This document shows, in pieces, positions 44,567 through 55,585 of a DNA stretch of 64,000 bases. Made by a program: the position numbers and the translations under genes. Each line of letters opens with the position of its first letter. Position 1 is the stretch's first letter. The notes beneath the pieces were generated by a model that worked only from the letters and a program-made list of their open reading frames with translations, did not search any database and was not told the origin of the DNA. The DNA is from Euryodendron excelsum (lineage: Eukaryota > Streptophyta > Magnoliopsida > Ericales > Pentaphylacaceae), in assembly GCA_033060915.1 (NCBI GenBank), contig CM065386.1, forward strand, positions 2,320,001 to 2,384,000, in the 5' to 3' direction.

Positions 44567-44860
44567 CTAGGCTTGTACATTCTTCCCTTTTTTTGGGGTT
44601 GGGGTTTGGGATTCCATGAGGAAATCATGGTTGCTAGTCCTTTCATGTGCCAATGTCGTAGCATCTGCTTCAAATGACCATTGAAGTAACACACTTAACA
44701 AGAACAATGCGTGAAAATGTAGGTATCTATCACCAATCATTCACAAAACTCAAATTCAACATTTTTCTTGCATACCATTATATTACAAAACAAAAAAAAT
44801 TTAATGTTTTAGAAGTTAAAAAAGAGTTATACAAGGAGGAAAGAGGTTTCGGAGGAAGAG

Positions 44861-46273
44861 TTACCACATGAGAGTTGGGTCTGAAGTGAGATGTTCAATG
44901 CTCATCTGTCTCAAAGACCTAACCAAATGCACATCAGAATCATGAATCTGAATCATTGTACCCTGCATATTCTGGAAAGCAGGCATATCGAATGCCACCG
45001 ATATTCTATCACGCAGCAACGGGTCTTCGGAAAAACTGACGAGCGCTTCTGCAGCGTTATCCCTCACCTCCTCTGATGCATCCTGCAACATATCAAGGAG
45101 AAGAGGAATTGCCCCAGCATCAGCAAAGGCAACTCGATCAGCCTCGTTGTAACTCAACTGGGAAACCGCCCCAGAAACCTTCTCCCTAACATCAACACTG
45201 CCATCCCTCAAAAGCTCAACCAGAACAGGAATCACGCCAGAGTTCCGAACGACAAATGACAAGTGCTTGTAACCCGAGAGATCCCACAGAACATCAGCAG
45301 CCGCAGCCTTGGCTTCATCATTGTCCCCTCTAAGGATTCTCACCAAGTGTTCAATGATTGTAACAGCATTTGCTTCGGCAACAGCTAAAATACAAAACGC
45401 ATCTTCTGCAATCTCCTTACCCATAGGTTCAGGTCCCTGAATAAGCTCAACATATAAAGGAATAGCGCCAGCTTGAGCAACTGGCCTAATATAATCAACG
45501 TGAGATGAGATTACACCAAGAGCATTACCAGCTACCAGTTTTGTTGAGGAATCTCCATCCCGAAGTAATTCAATAAGCACTGTTACGGCACCTGAATCAA
45601 CGAGCATACGCCTTGCTCTTCTAACCAAACCAAGTAATCCAATCGCCTGAGCAGCTCTTGTTCTAGAGATCATGCTGCCACACCTAGCTGATTCAACAAG
45701 AAAACGTACACCTCGTAAACTGATGATGACCCTCCTAACTTCTCTCAACAGAGCCAATGCGCTCAAAATTTCTAACAAGAACCGCCTCAAACCATCAGGG
45801 GAGGCATTAAACATATTGAGTATAACTTCTAGCCCACCATTTCTTACTACAATTATGCGATTAGCATTGCCAAAAGTAACTATATTCCGAAGGCATTTTA
45901 ACAGAACTTTCCGTAAACGACCATCGGAATGCGGTAACAAATTCAAGAGAGCAGGAATGGCACCAGATTGGCCAATGATTACAGCCAATTTGCCCTCTCC
46001 TTGACACGCAATGCATTTTAAGCAGAAGGCAACAGCTTCCTGAATCGACAGACTCGAGTCACAAAGAGGACTTCCAAGAAGTCCCACAAGTACTGGTATG
46101 GAGCATGCTAATACATCCTCAGGTGCATGGTCAGCAAGACGAGCAAGCTTGATTGTGGCTCTTACTTGCATAACTTCATTCCCACAGGCAACCACATTTT
46201 CATAGAGATGGAGTGCTCCCTCCCAATCTGTGCCTATTGCTCGTTGGCTTCTCTCTAGCTCTAACCGATCCAT
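44861..46273 (-). CDS. Armadillo-repeat protein (intact copy)
   Basis: 470 codons from ATG 46271-46273 to TAA 44861-44863. An upstream in-frame TGA, between GCT and ATT about 12 bases before the ATG, supports this start. Most of the chain is tandem ARM repeats of about 40 residues, with hydrophobic triple-helix patterns such as SGAIPALLNLL (about 105-115), SGAVTVLIELLRDG, SGVIPVLVELLRDG and AGAIPLLLDMLQD, giving roughly nine or ten repeats. There is no U-box, signal peptide or membrane segment. Plant proteins of this kind are annotated only as ARM-superfamily or vacuolar-protein-8-like and probably serve as binding scaffolds. The partner is unknown. It sits in segmental duplication copy 2 and is the only open copy in the window. 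No intron is needed in the coding part. Confidence 0.85.
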   Translation of the reverse strand: MDRLELERSQRAIGTDWEGALHLYENVVACGNEVMQVRATIKLARLADHAPEDVLACSIPVLVGLLGSPLCDSSLSIQEAVAFCLKCIACQGEGKLAVIIGQSGAIPALLNLLPHSDGRLRKVLLKCLRNIVTFGNANRIIVVRNGGLEVILNMFNASPDGLRRFLLEILSALALLREVRRVIISLRGVRFLVESARCGSMISRTRAAQAIGLLGLVRRARRMLVDSGAVTVLIELLRDGDSSTKLVAGNALGVISSHVDYIRPVAQAGAIPLYVELIQGPEPMGKEIAEDAFCILAVAEANAVTIIEHLVRILRGDNDEAKAAAADVLWDLSGYKHLSFVVRNSGVIPVLVELLRDGSVDVREKVSGAVSQLSYNEADRVAFADAGAIPLLLDMLQDASEEVRDNAAEALVSFSEDPLLRDRISVAFDMPAFQNMQGTMIQIHDSDVHLVRSLRQMSIEHLTSDPTLMW

Positions 46274-48368
46274 AAAGAAAATTCAAGCCTGGTAGTTATC
46301 AACACCTCCACTCAATCTTCGGAACTCAAGATTCAAAAAAACAAGAAGAAGATTTCTAGAGAAAAACAATAGCAGCAGCAGGCAACATAATATGGAATCT
46401 TAATAAATTGAAAAGCATTTCAAGTACCCTTGGAGACTCAAGGGTACTAAAAGGATGCTATTCAACTTTTCCAAAAGTTAGTTTACAATAAACAGCAGGG
46501 CTTCTGCTCGACTAATTGAAAGAGATGCAAAAACTAGTCTTACAACTTTACCATAGCAAATGCAAACAGAGTGAACTGATTTTAGCTGAGTAAGAACTAG
46601 GGCTTATATGGAAATACCCCCTCTTTTCCCAACAACAAAGAAAAAGAAGAGGAGAAAAAAAAGAAAGAGGGCAAAGAGAAAGAAGAGTTACACATGTACC
46701 ACAAGCAATTCTGTAAGGCTATCTATCACAGGAAAATGACAATCAATCTTGGGGATATCAGCAGCGAAAAAAATAAGATTGATAGGAATAAGAAATCACT
46801 GTAATCTTCAGATCAATGGAATAACCACCCCAGAATTCCTTCGCATCACAGTACGGACCCGTGAAACAGACAATACAGAAAGCAAATTTTTAGTTAGTCC
46901 AGCATTTCTGCATGACAAAATTCTCCACAGCTAGACATGTCTGCAGGATGAATGTCAATCCCTGATTCTATACTCCCCAATTTGACCAAACTCATTTCTG
47001 TTTCAAGAGTCTAATTGCACAAAATAACAAAAAAGCCCTAATTCGCGACTCTACAGAGCACCCACAATGCACATAGAACAGGCCAGTCTTTCAAGCAAAT
47101 ATCAACAGTCTGTTTTCCTGTTCCCCATCATAAATTCACTTGTTCAGGACAAATCCTATCGAAGCAATCCTTTCTGTGGTATCATATATATTTAAATCCC
47201 ACATTTTCCAATTCTCAAAAAAAGATGAATTCTCGATTCTCGAGATCAGATATCCAGAAAACAAGGATTTTTTTATATTTCATATCTTTTTGAAGCTATA
47301 AGCTAACCCAAAACCAAAATACACATCACAGCGTAAAAGACTTGTTTTTTATTTACTATACTGACAAGGGATACTACAAAAATACAGCAAAAACAGAAGG
47401 TAACACATTTCTTACTCGGGCATCAACATAACCACCACATCGATAACAATCTGAATGATTTTAGAATCATCAAAATTATTTTACATAACTGGTTTTGCTT
47501 TGGAGTAATTTGAACTCAACCTTCAATGCATAAATCCGAGAAACGATGACAACCCAGTTGATGAACCAGTGTTCTATGAAATGGGAATCCCAAATTTTAT
47601 ACAAATTTTAGCGCAGAATCGAAAATTTTTGAGCTGAAACTTAATTTTTACTGGAACACAGGGGGAAAATTAATTTCGTTGAGGAACCAAAGCTAATATT
47701 GGTGGTGAATTCCAATCTAATCACGGAAGCCATCACGCAACCAGAATATCAGAAAGACCAACTGAAAACTCAGTACCGTCACAACAACGAATCAAAGAAT
47801 TTCACGTTAGAATTTGGAGGAATATGTAAATTATACGCAAGAAATAAACCCGACTACAAACAGAGAGAGAGGGGTACTCGCGTTGTTTCCTAGAGAATTT
47901 GCCGTCGAACGCATCGCCGAACCGACATACATATTCGGGCCCGCAACATCTAATGTGAAGGGCAGCGACATAATAGAATTTTGACGGACATTAACGATTT
48001 CACACCCGATTTCTAAACAGGCCGTTTGGAACTTGAGGTAAGGAAGAGAGATAATTTTTCATCCTTCATTTGTTTGGTTTCTCAATTCAGATAAAAGAGA
48101 AATTTTTTAAAAAAAATAACGAAAAATTATATTCATTCTTATATTTATTTTATTTTCTTTTGAATTTTCAACGAGAAAAAAGTTATTTCCTTCAAATTTT
48201 TTATTTTTATGATTAAAAAATGTCATTTTTAATTTTTTCCTCGTTGTATTTTCTTTCTTTTCTCATTCTCTTCAACAAGAGAGACTTCAACTCATTCTTG
48301 TATCACCCAAGTTGTTCTAAATAATCTCCCCCAGAGCCGAAAGAGGCATTAACTTGACTACTTTCTAA
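46274..48368. other. 5' flank of intact ARM gene
   Basis: Noncoding, colinear with 4950-7054. The CT/GA-rich block AGAGAGAGGGG near 47860 followed by GTTGTTTCCTAGAG is a reasonable place for the transcription start on the minus strand. I see no separate gene. One or more leader introns may lie here but cannot be fixed by eye. Confidence 0.4.
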
Positions 48369-48919
48369 TCACAACCTTCAAATTTCGTAAATTCATTATA
48401 GAAAGAAGAAACAAAAAAAAAAAAAGGAAGAACAAGAAAACTTTTGCAAAGGAATGAGTTGTGTAGAGAGCAGCTGAGAGAGACATGGGAACCAAATTGG
48501 AGTTTCCTCTAAATTGTAAAGCTTTAAACATACAGATCTTTAGTCGACATCATATAACTGTCCCCTTTAAATAAAATCCGTATTGATATTGGATCCCAGA
48601 TTGTAGATATAGATTCAAAACTTTTATTCTTCCTTATTTTCTATACAACCCAATAATCATTTCACAAAAACAGTGATACCCATAAAAAAATCTATTCCAA
48701 GATAAAAGAACCAAAGACATCTGGGACCAGGTCAAGAACACCATTCCAATTTGACATGTGTGCCTTGTGTCCTACAGCGCTGCCGAACCATTACCACATC
48801 ACAATTCATAACTCTAATAGTCACAATTCTACAAATTAAACATCCAATTGACGATACCTTAAGCCAATCATTGTTGTTTCACATAATTCAAGAGATAAAA
48901 CACTTTCAAAGGAAACTAG

Positions 48920-49185
48920 TGTTGTGTTTGGAACTCGAATTTTTAGTAAAAAAAATAAAAGAAATGAAAAATATGTGAAAAAAGAGAACAGAGTCCTGAT
49001 TTTTTGTGAAAAAAGTGAAAGGAATGAAAAATGTGCAGAAAAAGAGAACGGAACACGAATTTTCGGTGAAAAAAGTAAAAAGAATGAAAAATGTGTGAAA
49101 AAAGAGAACGGAAATCCGGAAGTATGTAGATAATCCTTTTTCTTTTCTTTTACCTTTACTTTTTCACTGAAAATTCGGGTCGGAG
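48920..49185. mobile_element. Foldback element with three 60-bp repeats
   Basis: The left part reads CTCGAATTTTTAGTAAAAA. The right part, inverted, reads CCCGAATTTTCAGTGAAAAA, giving imperfect terminal inverted repeats. Between them the word AATGAAAAATRTG recurs at 48963, 49023 and 49083, an exact 60-base period. Because 60 is a multiple of 3 the array stays open as a Lys/Glu-rich frame, but nothing suggests it is translated. Confidence 0.5.
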
Positions 49186-50437
49186 CATACGTTTCAACTT
49201 GCAGCATGAGACTATACAACTCAACTCCTCAGTGATCGGCTGCATGGTTAGACACTACTTACGGATGAATTGCTACACATGTCTGGCCTCGGGGAAAAAT
49301 ATATTGTAAATATATATTTTTTGATAGGTCAATAAAAACCACTACTACAATTCGTAACTTACAGGTAAGCGAACATGATAACAATGCACATCTTTGGTGG
49401 CCAGGTAACAAAAATATCACAAATACAAAACAAATCAAACTTGAATTAGCTTTTGTTATGGTGCTTATACATGGAAATAGAACCCACATTATCTTACAAG
49501 TTACTATACACTTTTCAATGCCAATTTTTAAGGCAGCAAAGGAAAGAAAAGCATGTCTGAGTTATGTAACATAAGATATGAAACAAATACATGAAGTATC
49601 AGAGGAGGGCGGCAAAAAGGAGAACATGGAAGTGCTCTTTAACCAAAAAAGAATCCAGCAAGTAAAGCTTGCTACTTCGAAGCCATACTGTCTGACAAGT
49701 TTCAGTTAAAATGCAAACCTGCAATGAGTAAGTTAAATATTGGAAAACACAGTCATGGCCGGCATTTCATATTGAAGATCAGAAGGAGATGCCTCATTTA
49801 AAACATTATGGAAGAGGAAATCCAAGATATCCATTTGGTATATCTATAAGGTAGCCATCAAATCATAAGGCATGCCTGCTCAATGTAGTAATCATCTAAA
49901 AAGAAGCTTTTTATTTACTATGAGTGATGACTGTCAATATTAGCCCATATAGCCACTGTTTTACAGCAGGGATTGCTACAACAATTGGAATCATGGCTGT
50001 CTAATGAAATGAATTGTCTTGTTTATTTTCAAGTTCATTGAGTAAGAACAAACCTCGAACCATAGGTTTGGAGTTGGCACCATTTGATTTTTCAAACAGC
50101 TGAAGTTAGTAAACTGGTTCACACTGAGGAAAGGAGAATATATATGCTAACTGTAGAACAAAATTTGACCTGTTCCTGACATCAATTATGAAAGTAAAAC
50201 CGAGTTAACTTGACTTTTCATTATGTAAAAGGAAAGAACAAATGAACCAATTCTCAGGAAATGACAGCAACCTAGAAGCTTGCTTACCAGAAGTTCTGAT
50301 CACAGGCAATTGTACCCTCGACTCTCCTAATATTTCCAAGAAGATAACTGTAATAGTTGCTTAAGATGTCGGAAAGACCATTCTGCTCTTTCAATACCTG
50401 TGCTAATGGACTCGTAACGAACTTGAACACGTCACTA
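49186..50437. other. Gene-free interval downstream of mTERF relic
   Basis: No coding frame that I can support. It may hold the former 3' untranslated region of the mTERF gene on the minus strand. Confidence 0.4.
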
Positions 50438-50805
50438 TTACCGTTCATATTTCTTCACAAACTCTTTGAGCAGTAATCTCTGACGAAAAGCCAAATATTT
50501 GTCTATGCTATTTCCAGCCCATTGCTGACAAAAGGATTCATCAGATGGAACGAATGAACTCAAAGGAAATGGCCCTTTTGGAGCTTTCTTTAGGGAAACC
50601 AGAAACCTATGGCGGGGACGAATTCTCTGGTCTAGGGATAAGCTTAGATACATGGATATTTGGCCAATGAATGCACCTCATTTCGAAGCTCATTGATCAA
50701 GTACATTTACTGGGCTTCAGATTTCCCTCCAGTTACAAGTTTCATGAGATAGTGAACATGGAATCGATGAAATACCATTGCTAAAGATCATGAGATAATA
50801 TCAAG

Positions 50806-50808
<3 letters not shown>

Positions 50809-50861
<53 letters not shown>
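50809..50861. repeat. (CT)n microsatellite
   Basis: About 26 CT units followed by C and A homopolymers, at the border of the last mTERF exon. It may have contributed to loss of the acceptor site of that exon. Confidence 0.95.
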
Positions 50862-50865
<4 letters not shown>

Positions 50866-50944
50866 CCCCCCCAAAAAAAAAAAAAAAAGCCAACATCAGC
50901 CAAAATTTAATATCTTATACCTTTATAATAGAATTATTAAAACC

Positions 50945-51445
50945 CATTACGATAAGAATTTTTTGCGCAAATAGTGTCATTTGCAATGGCAATGATCCCG
51001 TCACAAAAAATGATTATTTGCGATGACTCTTTTACGACGGCATCCATTCCCGTCGCAAAAGGATATTTAAAACAATGTCGTTTTGTGAGTCAAATACGGC
51101 TCGCTTTCCTATGACTATACCTTTTGCGGCGGGATAGGCCGTCGCAAATGTGTATAAGTTAAACAGTGTAGTTTATTTATAAATTACTCAAAACGACATC
51201 GTTTGGCATCTTCTATCTCCAAAAATTGGTTTCCCGTCCCTGGCACTCGCTTGGCAAACCCTAGCTATCTCTTCCTCCCCTCCTCTCTCTCTCTCTCTCT
51301 CTCTCTCTCGCCTTCCTGCAGCGACTTCTCTTTGTCTCTCCCATTCAGCTGCTACAACCTTATTCACCATTGTTGTAAGCAAATACACCACCAAAAGACC
51401 CCACCGAGAGCCATCGCAGCCACTATCAAAAGTTTTCTTGTAGTG
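50945..51445. mobile_element. CACTA-like non-autonomous fragment
   Basis: The left end CATTACGATAAGAATTTT resembles a decayed CACTACAAGAAAATTTT terminus. The right end TTTTCTTGTAGTG (51433-51445) is the typical inverted CACTA end. Inside the left part, words like CGTCGCAAA and TTTGCGACGG, common near the ends of plant CACTA elements, occur several times. I could not confirm a 3-base target duplication, so borders are tentative. Confidence 0.45.
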
Positions 51446-51585
51446 ATGTATGTCTCTCTCTCAACTCAATCTTTCTGGCTTTCGCTTTGCCTCTAAACCA
51501 CACACCATCACTCACGCCCTAGATGTTTCTTCCCCTATTATGAGATCGATCTGAAATGTTATCAAAGAAGAATTTGAAGAAGATG

Positions 51586-51619
<34 letters not shown>

Positions 51620-52859
51620 CCCAACTCACACACAGGTATACTCTCCCTCTCCTCTCTCTCTTAAAATTTTGAAAACCCTAACAATCTATTGCCAATTTCA
51701 GAAAAACCTAACTTAAGATGCCAGCGTATGTGTACACCCATAGAAAAAGATTGATTCGAATTTTTTTATTGTTTTTTTATCTGCATTATGTAGTTTAATG
51801 ATCTTTTGTTTTAATTTATTGAACAAAGAAACATGTGAATTTCTAGCTAAGGGTATGACTTCAAAGTCTAACATCACCTCTGCAACAACTCTGCAACTTC
51901 TTTTTGTTTCTTTCATCCTCTGTTTATTCAAGATACTCTTTCTGTTCATATATCTCCATATATGTTTACATATATATGTCTATGAATGTTTACATCGTCT
52001 TCTCCCTGTAGCTATTTCGCTCCTTCTCAAACTCAGTCTAGCATAAGAGCCCTTTGTTTCTTCCCCCATTCTAAGATCTGCAAGTTGCCGAAGAAGGGTT
52101 TCTTCCTCCACCAACACATAGGTATCTTTATTTCTCTCACCCCCATTTCAGAAACCCAAACATTTTGTTCCCAATTTCAAAAACCCAAACTAAAATGATG
52201 GAATAATGTATATATATATATATATATATTTATATCACTATAGATATCCAATGGAAAATTTTTTTTATTTGATTTATTTTTTTTTACATTTGTGATTTAA
52301 AATATTTAGTTTCATGATTTTTTGTTCCAGATTTTTTAACAAAGGAACCTGAGAATTTTGGTTGCATTAAACTCTTCTGTATTGTTAGTTTTCTGAATTT
52401 TGATTTCATTAAACTGCTCTGTGCTCTTGTAGCACTAGTTTCCTATAGTCACTTGAACAATTAAATTTCATTCGATCCTTTTCAGTTTGATTCCTCGGAA
52501 ATATTATTATAGATAAGCTTGGTGGCTGAGCATCGATGCATAAACCTGAAGGAACCACTATTGTTCCAACAACTTGAGCAATGATAAAATCACTTTGGGG
52601 TCACCTAAATTGTTCACCATGGAATGTTAGGGCACTTGTATAAATTGTTCACCATTTTTCTGGTTCTTCTCATCCATTTTCTATTTTAACCTTTGTATTT
52701 AAATTCGTTCTGCCCTTGTATGGCTATGTTTTAAAACCAGGTAACAAATAGAAAATTGGGTAGATTTAACTTTTACATGAATTCAACTTTTATGAATAGT
52801 GAAAAGTTTACTAGACAATAGACTTCATTTTTATTGGAAATAGCTTTACCAAATATAAG
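51446..52859. other. Gene-free interval inside mTERF intron
   Basis: AT-rich sequence with CT and TA runs and a 30-base C homopolymer at 51588-51617. Several blocks look partly duplicated: AAACCCTAACAATCTATTGCC near 51670 and CATTTTGTTCCCAATTTC near 52160, each after a CTCTC run. No gene is supported. Confidence 0.4.
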
Positions 52860-53716
52860 AGTTGTGACATTATTTATTTATTTTTTTCTTAAATTTTTCA
52901 AACATTAATTTTTCGAGCCGTTAGGGTAGTAAAACTCTCAAAAGGCCCCAAAAGTCCCTCAAACTTAACACATAGTAAGGTTTAGGTATGAGTCACTTGT
53001 GAAAACAAACAGCACGGTCGATGGACTCTTGTTGTGAGAATTGTGATATTTTTTCTTAACCTTTTCAAAAACCATTGTCTTGAGCCGTTAGGGTACTAAA
53101 CCCCCCCTCCCCCCAAGGGCCTCAGAAGTCCCTCAAACTTGACACGTAGCAAGGTTTTAGCATGAGTGATGTGTGAGAACAAATGGCACGGTCGTCGGAC
53201 TCTCGGGGTGAGAGTTGTCACGTTTTTTTACTTAACCTTTAAAAAAAACATTGTTTTTTGAGCCGTTTGGGTATTAAAATGCCGAAACGGCCTCAGAAGT
53301 TAGTTAAACTTGACACGTAATAAGGTTTAGGCACGAGTGACTTATGAGAACAAATGGCACGGTCGCTGGACTCCCAAGTTGAGAGTTGTCACGTTTTTTC
53401 ACTTAACCTTTAAAAAAAATTTATTTTTCAATCCGTTTTTGTACTAAAATCCTTAAACGGCCTTGGAAGTCCATCAAACTTGACATGTAGAAAGGTTTAG
53501 GCATGAGTGACGTGTGGGAACAATCAGCACAGTCATCGGACTCCAGAGTTAAGAGTTTTCACGCTTTTTCACTTAACCTAAAAAAAAAAAAAAACATTAT
53601 TTTCTGAGCCGTTTGGGTACTAAAATGTCAAAATAGCCTCGAAAGTTTGTCAAACTTGACACATAGAAAGGTTTAGGCACGAGTGACATGTGAAAATAAA
53701 CGACACGATTGCCAGA
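52860..53716. repeat. ~170-bp tandem repeat array (left part)
   Basis: Units start with ACTTGACAC (or ACTTAACAC) at 52973, 53137, 53308, 53478 and 53654, with steps of 164-176 bases. Each contains GGTTTAGGCAYGAGTGA, GAGAGTTGTCACG and GAGCCGTTTGGGTACTAAAA. The fifth unit is cut at 53716 by the solo LTR and resumes at 55478. Confidence 0.9.
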
Positions 53717-55477
53717 TGATTACACGGTAAAAATGTAATTATTGGCCTCTAATTCGCACTTTGTTAGAGTTAAATTATTGTTAATTTCCTTATTTTAGTT
53801 AGATATTTGTTTGAGTATGTTTTGTATGTGTTTTGTAGGTTATATAAGCTAATAAAGGTGAAAAGAAATCAAGAATAATCAAAGCGAGGTCAAGGCGAAT
53901 ATTTTGTTCATAAAAATTCAAACCTGTCTCGGTATTTTAGCCATAACTTTTCACTCCGATATCCGATTGAGCTGATTTTTACGTCATTGGAAAGAAGACT
54001 TCAAGCTCTACAACTTTGTGTCTAATGTACATCGGCTGAATCGAACTCTAGGGTGGCCAAATCAAGTTTTGAAGTTTTTGCGACTGAACAATATGAATAG
54101 TACCCGTCCGAACGGGTACTATTCATGAACAGTACCGACCGGACGATTACTGTTCATGAACAGTACCCGTCCGAACGGTGAACAGTACCGTTCGGACGGT
54201 TACTGTTCATTGTCCGAACGGACTTCAAACGGGCGTCGAACGGACCGTCCGGACGGTATTCGGACGGTTACTGTTCATCCAGATTGTGTTTTTTACGTCC
54301 GAAGCTGCGTTTTTTAGGGTTTTTTTGTATAGTTTTTGAGTAGTTAGGGTTTTTTGGGAGCAAAGGGGCAGCGGGAGAGCCTCTTCAAGGTTAGATTTTT
54401 CTATTTTTCTTCATTTTTAGCTTAGATTTAGCTTTGTAATTGTAGTATAATGTAGAAACTTATAATTTTCTTCATTGTATTGTATTTTCTTTCACTTTCT
54501 TGCACTTTCTTATATTTTCCTTGTATCCAAACACTCGTAATCTTCAAGTAAATTTTAGTTTGAATCTCTACATGCTTTGTTTTCATTTTTCATGCTTTTA
54601 TTATGAGTTTAATTAGCTAGTTTTTACATTGGGTTTAAATGTGAAAATCACCCAAATAATCCAAGGAATTCATTTGGAGGTATCTCATGGATTAATTGTC
54701 ATATTTTCTTAGAATTCAAATTTCTAGTAATTAGGTGTGGAATTTTAGAAAACTTAGATTATTGACTAAATTTGGAGATTTTCATCACCCAAATCAATGG
54801 TATTAATTTAGGACTCTTGATTAGAAAAATACTCCACAATTGCTAGAAATTCATTCCCAACAATTGATTGAAGATGCCTTAGAAAACCTAGGTTATTGAC
54901 TATGTTTGGCTAATCAATGCACAAACCACAAATTTGGTATTGACTAAGTTGAATCGATGGTATTAACCTTTGATTCCCCATTGAACATGTATTTAATTTC
55001 AATTGCTTGAGAATAATTGGTTTTCAAAGCTAAATCCTCCGAATCAAACACACTTAAATGTTGTGTTTGATTTGAGTTATAAACCCCATTGAAAACCTTG
55101 GATGAAATTGAGTGGTTGGATCATTTGAGCCCAATTCCCCTTTAATTGCTTTAATTCTATTTTCATTTTGCTTTACTTTAATTGTCTAGTGTTAATTGTT
55201 TTTATTTTCATTGCAATAGGTTAGTAATTCAAAACCATCATCAAAACCCAAAATATTTTCGGTTTGCTTTATTTTCCTTTTTATTTTAGATTCGATCCAC
55301 ATAATTTCAATTTGACCTTAGTTAGGTTAGTGTGAGTTGAGTGCTAGAGCCTATATTTGGCTAGATCCCTTGGGAGAGAACGATACCGGATTACCGGTTT
55401 GTACTTCATCGCGACCCCCGTACTCTTGCGGGGTGCTAACTCCATTTTGTAGAATACCGCATTACGGAGGCGAGTCA
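53717..55477 (+). mobile_element. Solo LTR, 1761 bp
   Basis: The insertion starts TGATTACACGG and ends GAGGCGAGTCA (TG..CA) and is flanked by CCAGA on both sides (53712-53716 and 55478-55482). Removing it rejoins a unit of the ~170-bp array perfectly. There is no open reading frame, primer-binding site or polypurine tract inside. These facts fit a solo LTR left by recombination between the two LTRs of a retrotransposon. Its length suggests a large Ty3/gypsy family, but it is unrelated to the LTRs of elements 1-3. Strand is assigned only from TG..CA reading. Confidence 0.8.
54093..54280. repeat. Palindrome cluster in the solo LTR
   Basis: 54093-54126 is a perfect hairpin with 14-base arms, ATGAATAGTACCCG and its complement, around a 6-base loop. 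It is followed by about seven GC-rich copies of CCGTCCGAACGG / CCGTTCGGACGG alternating with TACTGTTCAT / ATGAACAGTA words in both orientations. GC content contrasts sharply with the AT-rich surroundings. It may be a structured RNA or a factor-binding cluster in the LTR. Confidence 0.85.
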
Positions 55478-55585
55478 CCAGACTCCTAGAGTGAGAGTTG
55501 TCACATTTTCACTTAATTTTATATGAAAAACAATGTCTTCCGTGCCTTTTAAATAGTAGAATTCCGAATTTAAACTTTATTTTAG
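55478..55585. repeat. ~170-bp tandem repeat array (right remnant)
   Basis: Continues the fifth unit of the array at 52860-53716 after the solo LTR, starting with the CCAGA duplicate and GAGTGAGAGTTGTCACATT, then fades out. Confidence 0.8.

Larger units (their letters stand above)
44670..48368. repeat. Segmental duplication, copy 2 (~3.70 kb)
   Basis: Direct-orientation partner of 3302-7054. The left edge lies about 100 bases right of element 3. This copy keeps the ARM gene open. The shared 5' flank ends at about 48368 with CCGAAAGAGGCATTAACTTG. Confidence 0.9.

Noticed and set aside
50438..50653. Independent 71-codon gene
   Set aside because: It is the conserved last exon of the mTERF relic, and the listed start is internal to that exon.
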